Origin: an uncultured Anaerolineae bacterium
Lineage (GTDB): Bacteria; Chloroflexota; Anaerolineae; Anaerolineales; Villigracilaceae
NCBI GenBank assembly: GCA_903854805.1
Contig: CAINXK010000216.1
Location: forward strand, 1 to 5,986
Length of the DNA: 5,986 nucleotides
Direction: 5' to 3'
The notes beneath the pieces are model-generated. The model was not told the DNA's origin and did not search any database. It saw only the letters and a program-made list of their open reading frames with translations. Every line of letters starts with the position of its first letter. The stretch's first letter is position 1. Made by a program: the position numbers and the translations under genes. This document shows, piece after piece, positions 1 through 5,979 of this stretch.

Positions 1-41
1 AATAGTAATACCAGGATCCTGTTACGAGTTTTATCATCCAT
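1..41 (-). CDS. 5' end of a transcriptional regulator gene (HTH repressor, possibly TetR family), cut by the window edge
   Basis: On the minus strand an ATG at 41-39 opens a frame that runs off the left edge without a stop and reads MDDKTRNRILVLL. A short charged stretch followed by TRxRIL is the usual beginning of TetR-family repressors (TRERIL...), but TRxRILxLL also begins some winged-helix regulators (ArsR- or DeoR-like), so the family is not settled by 13 residues. Start choice: a purine-rich AAAGGAG lies at 54-60 on the minus strand, with GGAG ending 12 nt before the ATG, a little long but acceptable. I see no better in-frame start. A consensus promoter and a large palindrome sit directly upstream (72-130), the arrangement expected of a repressor controlling its own gene. 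The DNA-binding helices and ligand domain lie outside the window. That a gene starts here is likely; TetR identity is an inference resting mostly on the operator. Confidence 0.6.
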   Translation of the reverse strand, partial: MDDKTRNRILVLL

Positions 42-71
42 ATCGATTATTTTCTCCTTTTTCTTGATGGC

Positions 72-103
72 ATCTTACTTACTTACCGGTCAGTAAGTAA
101 GAT
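72..103. promoter_or_regulatory. 32-bp palindromic operator, likely bound by the adjacent regulator
   Basis: The dyad is centred between 87 and 88 on ACCGGT and pairs 15 of 16 positions; the only mismatch is T84 with C91. Each arm is built of repeated CTTA/TAAG tetranucleotides around the ACCGGT core. The symmetry continues outward after a three-position break: CTTGAT at 63-68 is the exact complement of ATCAAG at 107-112, giving about 21 of 25 pairs over 63-112. A long dyad with a CCGG centre is typical of dimeric TetR-type repressors. It overlaps the last two bases of the minus-strand -10 box and covers the predicted transcription start, so a bound protein would block initiation. There is no T-run after it on either strand, which argues against a terminator. 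The binding protein is inferred. Confidence 0.75.
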
Positions 104-130
104 AGTATCAAGTTCTAATCAGACTGTCAA
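102..130 (-). promoter_or_regulatory. Sigma70-type promoter of the minus-strand regulator gene
   Basis: Read on the minus strand: a perfect -35 TTGACA (130-125), a 17-bp spacer, and -10 TACTAT (107-102, four of six consensus bases). Transcription would start near 95, inside the palindrome, leaving a leader of roughly 55 nt before the ATG at 41. This is the best consensus promoter in the window. Its overlap with the operator suggests autorepression. Confidence 0.75.
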
Positions 131-340
131 GTTCGGAAGTATAAGAATTTCATATAAAACCCCATTGATCACTACACATTTCACGCACACAGGAGTACCC
201 TTATAGCAGTAATTCGATTCGTATTCATAGGCGTATTCGGTCTTCGTGTGCCTACATCACGAAACTGGCCAAAAATGTACCAAGCCTGATCTCTTGCGGG
301 CAGCTATTTCGATAATATTTCGCACCTGATCTGCAGAATT

Positions 341-508
341 TCATCGTACAATGGAAACAAATCTGAAAATATTTAGAAAATCCTCCCGATTGGTTACCAT
401 CCACCTTTCGATAAATAGGATAGTAATATCGCCGGCAATTAAGCTGTTTTCACAGTAGCGCAACACTTGCCATGCCATTAGCGCCAGGACATTTTGCCAC
501 TCAAACAT
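341..508 (-). CDS. Weak candidate for a 55-residue small protein of unknown function
   Basis: A minus-strand frame starting at the ATG at 508-506 encodes about 55 residues beginning MFEWQNVLALMAWQ and ends at TGA (343-341). In its favour: a GGAG at 519-516 lies 7 nt before this ATG, an ideal distance. An upstream in-frame ATG at 553 extends it to 70 residues but lacks such a site, so the internal start is preferred. The peptide has hydrophobic stretches (VLALMAWQVL; DITILFIE) broken by charged residues, without a clear transmembrane segment or known motif. No strong promoter is visible; TGCTTTATT upstream could be a poor extended -10. I do not recognise the product, and a frame of this length is expected by chance in A+T-rich DNA. 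Confidence 0.15.
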   Translation of the reverse strand: MFEWQNVLALMAWQVLRYCENSLIAGDITILFIERWMVTNREDFLNIFRFVSIVR

Positions 509-539
509 TCGTTGTCTCCAACTTTTTTCCCGTAATAAA

Positions 540-570
540 GCAAAACCTGTCATTTTGGCAGCTGTTTTGC
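540..570. repeat. Imperfect inverted repeat in the secA upstream region
   Basis: Perfect 7-bp arms GCAAAAC (540-546) and GTTTTGC (564-570) enclose a second short pairing, CTG (547-549) with CAG (559-561), leaving a 2-nt bulge and a 9-nt loop. It lies 70-100 bp upstream of the secA promoters. It could be a protein-binding site or a weak hairpin. No T-run follows it on the plus strand, so it is not a typical terminator. Confidence 0.3.
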
Positions 571-640
571 TCTCCCCACCTGTTCCGGGAAGCTAGTCGG
601 GGGATAGGTCCGAATAGTCAAAAACAAGTTACACAGTCGA

Positions 641-670
641 TTGCCTATTTTCTTATCTCCCTCATATTAT
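641..670 (+). promoter_or_regulatory. Possible upstream secA promoter
   Basis: TTGCCT (641-646; four of six -35 bases) and TATTAT (665-670; five of six -10 bases) are separated by 18 bp. Transcription would start near 677, about 40 nt before the secA ATG, so the RNA would include the whole hairpin at 695-714. It is weaker than the downstream promoter and its use is uncertain. Confidence 0.35.
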
Positions 671-686
671 TCAACAATAACCCTTA

Positions 687-695
687 TGCTATAAT
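687..695 (+). promoter_or_regulatory. Extended -10 promoter of secA
   Basis: TGCTATAAT contains a perfect -10 TATAAT (690-695) preceded by the TG of an extended -10 element. The -35 position at 17-bp spacing (667-672, TTATTC) is poor, as is common where an extended -10 compensates. The start would be near 702, giving a very short leader of about 15 nt that carries little more than the Shine-Dalgarno. The distance and match make this the likeliest secA promoter. Confidence 0.65.
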
Positions 696-714
696 TTCCT
701 TTTTGAAAGGGAAA
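695..714 (+). promoter_or_regulatory. secA ribosome binding site inside a small hairpin
   Basis: The Shine-Dalgarno AAAGGG (706-711) ends 5 nt before the ATG at 717 and fixes the start of secA. The segment 695-714 can fold into an 8-bp stem with one G-U pair (695-702 with 707-714) and a 4-nt loop, placing the Shine-Dalgarno in the 3' arm. The 5' arm begins at the last base of the -10 box. RNA started near 702 would lack most of that arm; RNA started further upstream would carry it. The stem is A-U rich and so probably weak. Confidence 0.5.
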
Positions 715-716
715 CC

Positions 717-3700
717 ATGCTCCAGAAAATCATGAAATTAGTCGGGGGAAACCCCAACAAGCGCGAAATTGAACGCCTGACCGGATTAGCTCTACCAGTC
801 AATGACTTTGAAGCGCAATACGAAAAACTTAGCGATGAAGAACTGCGCGCCAAAACAGATCAATTTCGCGCCCGGCTGTCTGCCGAATTGGCAGGAATTG
901 AGGATGTTAGCGAGCGACAAGCTGTCGAACAAGGTCTGCTCGACGAGCTCTTACCTGAAGCCTTTGCCGCTGTTCGTGAAGCCTCAAAGCGTACACTTGG
1001 ACTGCGCCATTATGACGTCCAACTCATCGGTGGCACAGCCTTGCACTTCAAGAAGATTGCAGAAATGCGTACTGGTGAAGGCAAGACCCTTGTTGCCACG
1101 CTGCCACTATACCTCAATGCCCTGACCGGGCGAGGTGCCCATCTGATTACCGTTAACGATTACCTTTCCCGGCGCGATGCGCGCTGGATGGGACCCATTT
1201 ATCACATCCTCGGTCTGACGGTCGGTATTCTGCAATCAGCGAATGCCACAGAGAACGGTAAAAAAGCCTTCGTTTATGACCCCGAGCGCGATTCCCCGCA
1301 GGAAGATAAGCACAAACTGCGCCTCGTGGATCGTCGCCTGGCCTACGAAGCCGATATTACCTATGGCACAAACGCCGAATTCGGCTTCGATTATTTGCGC
1401 GATAACATGGTCTATAACCCCGTCGACAAAGTCCAACGCGGCCATTACTTTGCCATCGTCGATGAAGTCGATAACGTCCTGATCGACGAAGCGCGTACCC
1501 CTCTGATCATCTCGGGCCCGGCGTCTGGCGACCTTGAGTATTACAGCCAGATGTCACAGATTGTAAAACAACTAATTCCTGAAGATTTCGAAGCCAATGA
1601 GAAGGACCGCTCCATCTCAATGACCGAAATTGGTACCGTGCACGTCGAGCAGCTGCTTGGACAACCCCTGCGTGACCCCGAGCGCCCTGAAGATGTTACC
1701 CCTGAACAAGCTCGCTTGCTCGGCCACCTGGAACAGGCTCTGCGTGCTCAATACTTATTCAGACGAAACAAGGATTACCTGGTCCAGGGTGGCAAAGTGG
1801 TCATCGTGGATGAGTTTACCGGACGCCTGATGGCTGGGCGGCGTTGGAGCGATGGCTTGCACCAGGCCATTGAGGCCAAAGAAGGTGTCAAAATTGAGCC
1901 TGAAAATGTCACCTATGCCACCATTACCTTGCAAAATTACTTCCGCATGTATCAAAAACTGGCAGGCATGACCGGTACTGCTCTGACAGAAGCCGAAGAA
2001 TTCCATAAAATCTATAAGCTCGATGTACTTCCAATTCCGACCAACCTGGAATTTAATGCATCACAAGGAAATTCACCCCTGGTCGAAATCAAGACCAAGG
2101 ACGAAAATGGTTACGATATCGCCTACTTCTCACCTCGCGAGGATGAAAACAAAACTCCGGTTTTTTGGCGGCGTGCTGACTATCCGGATGTGGTCTATCG
2201 CACCGTGGAAGCCAAGCTGCGCGCCATTGTGACAGAAATCGTCCGCGACCATGTACTGGGACGCCCAATCCTGGTCGGCACAACCTCGGTCGAATCATCA
2301 GAACGACTCTCTGCGCGGCTCAAATCCGAACCCGTGCGCCGTCTGCTGCAAGTCCAACTGCTCAGGCACGTCTGGTTTGAACAAAGCGGCAAAGAGGAAG
2401 ATGGCCGTCTTGTTCCTGAACTGGAACCACTTTACAAACCGCTCGACCAGCTGGAACCACTCTTTTTACGCAATTTTGCGAAGCCCTACAACATCTCGAT
2501 CAATCCTGAAGAACCGTCCAATCTCACCCGGCTATTGAAAGTCCTGCGCCTCGAACCAGAATATGAAGCCCGCCTCAAAACCGTCATTCAAGGTGGCATA
2601 CCACACGAAGTCTTGAATGCGCGCAAACATACCGAGGAAAGCCAGATCATTGCCGCTGCTGGTGCGTTTGGCGCGGTAACGATCGCCACCAATATGGCCG
2701 GTCGCGGTGTCGATATCAAGCTCGGCGGCGAACTGGCAGATGAGATCATCGCCATCGTCAGCCGGGTGCTCAGGCGCGCCGGTCACGATCCCTACAATAT
2801 GCGTCTGGAGGAACAACGCCAGGCCATTCTGAAAATGGACGTCTCAGAGTTTGGCATTTACGAGTCTGAAATTCATTATTTCCTGAAATATTTCGAAGAT
2901 ATGGAAACCGTGCGCCGCGTAGGCGGTTTGCATGTGATCGGGTCCGAACGCCACGAAGCCCGCCGTATCGACAACCAGCTTCGCGGTCGTGCAGCCCGTC
3001 AGGGTGACCCAGGTTCATCGCGCTTTTACCTTTCGCTGCAAGATGACCTCATGCGCCTGTTCGGCGGTGAACAAGTCGACAATATCATGCAGCGTTTCCG
3101 CCTCGATGATGACTTTCCTCTCGAAAACCGCATGGTCACCGGGCTCATCGAACAGTCTCAGCATCGCGTCGAAGGCTCCAACTTTGACGTCCGCAAGCAC
3201 CTGCTGGAATATGATGATGTGCTCAACAAACAGCGCACCATCATATATACCCAACGCGACCGCGCCATGACCAAAGCAGACCTGACCGAAGACATTGCCG
3301 TCCTGCTTAAAGACGAAATCGCCATTCGCGTTCCACCTGCCATGAAGGATCAAGAAGGCCCCTGGAAACTGTTGGCCTGGCTGGATCAGATCCAACCACC
3401 GTTTGCCTATGGCGATAATAAAATCTTCCCATCCTTCACCTTCCGCCTGCTGCTGGATGAACTCTCCAAAGCCGAGAACAGCCCCACAGAGATCCTGTTA
3501 GATGTCATCCAACGCGCTGTAGATGCCGAAGAAGGACATATCTTCAAAGCCATCGAAACCGCGGTTGCAAACACTGCTGAAGCCCTCGAAACCCAGATCC
3601 AGGAACGCTTTGACTTGCTGGATACCTTCTTTGAAGGCCTGAAGGATGACGAAGCCAATCTGGGCAAAAAAGCGGCCGAACTGCAGGATGAGCTGAAATC

Positions 3701-4754
3701 CATTTTGCACATCGAGCTGCGCCTGAGCAGTGAGCAGCTAAAACTTCTGGTCACGGACCCTGAAGAACTTGAAGACCCCATCAAAGAACAGGTGGACGTT
3801 ACCCTCTCAAACATCGCCATTACGCGCCTGCTCGGCAGTATTGAATACCGCCTGAACGATCAGCTGATCGTCAAGGCAGAGGAACTGGCCCGCATGGACT
3901 GGAATGCTGCCGCCGCGAGCCTGATGGAAGCCGCTCAAAAAATGCTGGTCGCCCGCCGCGAAAGACTGACCGGAAATAACAGCCAGACCGCGCGCGACCT
4001 GGAAACTATCCTCAGCCGCATGAATATCACCGAAATCGACGAATCTGACTTGGTCGGGATTCTCTCCAGCCTGGCGCGTGGGCGGCGAACTCTGTTTAAT
4101 CCAAAAACGCACAAACAGGAAACCCAGGAATACCCCCGTTTCAGTTACTTTTATCTGGCGGCACAAATCCTGGCAGATCGTAAATCTGAAGTCGTGGAAG
4201 ACGATGTCCTCACCCATCTGGAAGATGCTACCGCAAAACTACTATCAGGTTGGGGGCAGGCCGAATACGCCCATCTCTCACAAAACGCTGCCCAGTTAAG
4301 TGATTTTGGCCCGGCTGTAACCGAACTGGAACTGGCGCCCGACACATCCACATCGGCATTGACCGTCGAGCAGCGCACCGCCCTTACCAGTTCGCTCGGC
4401 CAGCGCCGCACAGCCGAAATCCACCGCACCGTGCTACTGAGTGTCATCACCGAGCTATGGGTGGAATACCTGACCCGCGTGGAAGCATTGCGCGTATCTA
4501 TCGGCCTGGAGGCTTACGGGCAGCGCGACCCGCTGGTACAATATAAAACCAAAGCCTCAGATATGTTCCAGACCCTCCTGGGCGAGGTGCGCTCGGCCGT
4601 GATCGACCGAGTCTTCCGGTATTTGCCTCGTCTGGTCGCAGCCGAAACCAGCAGCTTAGAGACGGTTACCGAAACCGCCCCCAGCAAGGTGGTCACCATA
4701 TCCAAAATCGATGATGCCAACAGGGCAGGCCGCAAACGACACAAGAAAAAGTAA
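717..4754 (+). CDS. secA: Protein translocase motor ATPase SecA, unusually long (1345 aa)
   Basis: SecA binds the SecYEG channel and uses ATP to push unfolded preproteins across the cytoplasmic membrane. Visible in order: Q-motif region with Q102; Walker A MRTGEGKT (117-124); Walker B VDEVD (248-252); preprotein cross-linking domain about 270-410 (FTGRLMAGRRWSDGLHQA); NBD2 with TNMAGRGVDIKLGG (658-671) and arginine-finger motif QLRGRAARQGD (754-764); scaffold/IRA segment NFDVRKHLLEYDDV (822-835); and the two-helix finger with tip tyrosine Y1267. The core is intact, so it should be active. E. coli SecA has 901 residues. Extra length lies in NBD1 (about 173-205), NBD2 (about 446-484 and 539-624), and mostly between 852 and about 1230, where the helical wing normally takes under 100 residues. 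Part of that (about 955-1010) looks coiled-coil. The cysteine zinc-binding tail is missing; the protein ends in basic residues (RAGRKRHKKK), and I see no cysteine at all. The start is the ATG with AAAGGG 5 nt upstream. There is no frameshift. The partner genes secYEG are not in the window. Confidence 0.97.
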   Translation: MLQKIMKLVGGNPNKREIERLTGLALPVNDFEAQYEKLSDEELRAKTDQFRARLSAELAGIEDVSERQAVEQGLLDELLPEAFAAVREASKRTLGLRHYDVQLIGGTALHFKKIAEMRTGEGKTLVATLPLYLNALTGRGAHLITVNDYLSRRDARWMGPIYHILGLTVGILQSANATENGKKAFVYDPERDSPQEDKHKLRLVDRRLAYEADITYGTNAEFGFDYLRDNMVYNPVDKVQRGHYFAIVDEVDNVLIDEARTPLIISGPASGDLEYYSQMSQIVKQLIPEDFEANEKDRSISMTEIGTVHVEQLLGQPLRDPERPEDVTPEQARLLGHLEQALRAQYLFRRNKDYLVQGGKVVIVDEFTGRLMAGRRWSDGLHQAIEAKEGVKIEPENVTYATITLQNYFRMYQKLAGMTGTALTEAEEFHKIYKLDVLPIPTNLEFNASQGNSPLVEIKTKDENGYDIAYFSPREDENKTPVFWRRADYPDVVYRTVEAKLRAIVTEIVRDHVLGRPILVGTTSVESSERLSARLKSEPVRRLLQVQLLRHVWFEQSGKEEDGRLVPELEPLYKPLDQLEPLFLRNFAKPYNISINPEEPSNLTRLLKVLRLEPEYEARLKTVIQGGIPHEVLNARKHTEESQIIAAAGAFGAVTIATNMAGRGVDIKLGGELADEIIAIVSRVLRRAGHDPYNMRLEEQRQAILKMDVSEFGIYESEIHYFLKYFEDMETVRRVGGLHVIGSERHEARRIDNQLRGRAARQGDPGSSRFYLSLQDDLMRLFGGEQVDNIMQRFRLDDDFPLENRMVTGLIEQSQHRVEGSNFDVRKHLLEYDDVLNKQRTIIYTQRDRAMTKADLTEDIAVLLKDEIAIRVPPAMKDQEGPWKLLAWLDQIQPPFAYGDNKIFPSFTFRLLLDELSKAENSPTEILLDVIQRAVDAEEGHIFKAIETAVANTAEALETQIQERFDLLDTFFEGLKDDEANLGKKAAELQDELKSILHIELRLSSEQLKLLVTDPEELEDPIKEQVDVTLSNIAITRLLGSIEYRLNDQLIVKAEELARMDWNAAAASLMEAAQKMLVARRERLTGNNSQTARDLETILSRMNITEIDESDLVGILSSLARGRRTLFNPKTHKQETQEYPRFSYFYLAAQILADRKSEVVEDDVLTHLEDATAKLLSGWGQAEYAHLSQNAAQLSDFGPAVTELELAPDTSTSALTVEQRTALTSSLGQRRTAEIHRTVLLSVITELWVEYLTRVEALRVSIGLEAYGQRDPLVQYKTKASDMFQTLLGEVRSAVIDRVFRYLPRLVAAETSSLETVTETAPSKVVTISKIDDANRAGRKRHKKK

Positions 4755-4803
4755 AGTCAAACTTTGGCTCAATTCATTACAATAACAGCTGTTCAGGTGT
4801 TTT

Positions 4804-5844
4804 GTGTCCATAACGTTTACCCTTCAGGACGATGAGATCAGCAGACTCCCAAAGGTGGATTTACACCGGCACCTGGAAGGTTCTTTGCGTTTGCAAACCT
4901 TGCTGGAAGTGGCGCGCAAACACGATATCACCCTGCCAACCGGCACAGTCAGTCTCAGCAATCTTGTACAGGTCCAGGATGAAGACAACCTGACCTTTGA
5001 AAATTTTCTTAAAAAATTTAATACCCTGCGGATGTTTTACCGCTCACCAGATGTGATCGAACGCATTACCCACGAAGCGATTGAAGACGCCGCGAACGAC
5101 AATGTTAAATACCTTGAGCTGCGCTTTACACCTGTTGCACTCAGCCGGGCAGAACGATTTCCGCTCCATGATGTGATTGATTGGGTCTGCGAAAGCGCCG
5201 AAAACGGCGCAAAAAAGCATGGCATTACCGTCAGACTGATCGCATCCGTCAACCGCCACGAATCCCTTGAACTGGCCGAACAGGTGGTTTGGCTCTCCAT
5301 CGACCGGCGTGCCAAGGGCATTGTCGCCCTGGACCTGGCAGGCAATGAAGCGCAAAATCCGGCCTTGCCGTTCCTGGGCCTGTTCAACGAAGCTCGGCAA
5401 TCCGGGTTGAAGGTTACCATTCACGCCGGTGAATGGGGCGGACCAGAAAATGTGCGTGAAGCAATTGAAAAGTTTTCAACTGATCGTATCGGGCACGGCG
5501 TTCGCGTCCTGGAAGACCAGTTTACAACCGATCTGGCCCGCGAACAGAATATTCCTTTTGAGGTCTGCCTGACAAGCAATTACCAGACCGGTGTGGTAAA
5601 GGTATTGACACAACATCCCGCCACCCGCATGATCGCCGCCAAACTGAATGTTACCCTCAATACCGACGATCCATCCATCTCGCAGATCACACTCGGGAAT
5701 GAATACCGGGTGGCGTTGGAAAACCTGAATATTTCAAAAGAAATTCTCAAGGAACGGATCCTTGCCAGCGCCCGGGCCTCATTTTTGCCTGATGATGAAA
5801 AGATGGCTTTGGTCGAAACCCTCACACAAGAACTCAGCAAGTAA
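4804..5844 (+). CDS. add: Adenosine deaminase (purine salvage)
   Basis: This cytoplasmic zinc enzyme hydrolyses adenosine (and deoxyadenosine) to inosine and ammonia in purine salvage. The 346-residue length is normal for the family. Visible active-site residues: HRH with zinc ligands H21 and H23; HAGE with zinc ligand H207 and proton donor E210; GHG with catalytic H231; and TDDP with zinc ligand D288 and substrate-binding D289. DLAGNE (177-182) supplies the glycine that contacts the substrate. SNYQTG (258-263) fits adenosine deaminases; close relatives acting on adenine or other purines usually differ here, so adenosine is the likely but not proven substrate. No signal peptide is seen. The start is GTG, giving 20 residues before H21, a usual distance; a weak AGGTG (4795-4799) lies only 4 nt upstream, suggesting modest translation. 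It begins 49 nt after secA on the same strand. TACAAT (4778-4783) in the gap lacks a good -35, so co-transcription with secA is possible. AACAGCTGTT (4784-4793) is a perfect 10-bp palindrome just before the start, of unknown meaning. Confidence 0.93.
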   Translation: MSITFTLQDDEISRLPKVDLHRHLEGSLRLQTLLEVARKHDITLPTGTVSLSNLVQVQDEDNLTFENFLKKFNTLRMFYRSPDVIERITHEAIEDAANDNVKYLELRFTPVALSRAERFPLHDVIDWVCESAENGAKKHGITVRLIASVNRHESLELAEQVVWLSIDRRAKGIVALDLAGNEAQNPALPFLGLFNEARQSGLKVTIHAGEWGGPENVREAIEKFSTDRIGHGVRVLEDQFTTDLAREQNIPFEVCLTSNYQTGVVKVLTQHPATRMIAAKLNVTLNTDDPSISQITLGNEYRVALENLNISKEILKERILASARASFLPDDEKMALVETLTQELSK

Positions 5845-5917
5845 TATAATTCCGTATCTACCTGCGGCAGCATCTCCGGGTTGAAATATTATCCCAAAAA
5901 CAGTTGATATCGTTTTG

Positions 5918-5926
5918 TGTGGATAA
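5918..5926 (-). promoter_or_regulatory. Single perfect DnaA-box sequence
   Basis: The minus strand reads TTATCCACA, the strongest DnaA-box consensus, in the A+T-rich spacer after add. I found no second good box nearby (TTATCCCAA at 5889-5897 is only a partial match). A lone box may be a DnaA titration or regulatory site, or a chance match. It could also be the edge of a cluster beyond the window. Confidence 0.3.
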
Positions 5927-5958
5927 ACATCCGATTTTCACTTGCTTTTACCGCAAAA

Positions 5959-5979
5959 TCAGGATGGCACTAATCCTGA
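5959..5979 (-). terminator. Hairpin, possible weak terminator for a minus-strand gene entering from the right
   Basis: Perfect 7-bp arms TCAGGAT (5959-5965) and ATCCTGA (5973-5979) enclose a 7-nt loop. On the minus strand the stem is followed by TTTT (5958-5955) then GCGG, a short T-run; on the plus strand it is followed by A residues, so it does not suit termination of add. All three minus-strand frames have stops in this region, consistent with a convergent gene ending at or beyond the edge, but no such gene is visible. Confidence 0.3.

Larger units (their letters stand above)
131..640. other. Intergenic region without a convincing gene
   Basis: About 510 bp separating the minus-strand regulator promoter from the secA control region. 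It is richer in A+T than the two complete genes. Reading both strands I found no tRNA, no rRNA, no mobile-element ends and no CRISPR-like repeats. Open frames are short: one minus-strand frame (341-508) has a Shine-Dalgarno and is listed separately at low confidence. An AGGAG at 191-195 on the plus strand is not followed by a start codon at a usable distance. Small repeats (CGTATTC at 220-226 and 232-238; GCACAC/GTGTGC at 185-190 and 246-251) are no more than chance would give. The region may hold the untranslated end of a decayed gene or an unrecognised small RNA, but nothing seen proves either. Confidence 0.5.

Noticed and set aside
72..103. The left palindrome as a rho-independent terminator
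   Set aside because: No T-run follows it on either strand, and it overlaps a strong promoter; an operator explains it better.
201..240. tRNA-like TTCGATTC near 213
   Set aside because: No matching acceptor stem, D-arm or anticodon arm could be built around it.
551..553. Longer start (70 residues) for the minus-strand small frame
   Set aside because: The ATG at 553 lacks a Shine-Dalgarno, while the internal ATG at 508 has GGAG at 7 nt; even the shorter form is doubtful.
472..735. Plus-strand 87-codon open frame overlapping the start of secA
   Set aside because: It has no Shine-Dalgarno, runs through the secA promoters and ribosome binding site, overlaps the secA start, and its translation resembles no known protein.
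3015..3395. Minus-strand 126-codon frame inside secA, and similar frames within secA and add
   Set aside because: They are antisense or shifted shadows of well-conserved coding sequence, without recognisable products.
5845..5850. TATAAT directly after the add stop as a promoter
   Set aside because: No acceptable -35 at 15-19 bp upstream, no extended -10 TG, and no visible gene downstream.
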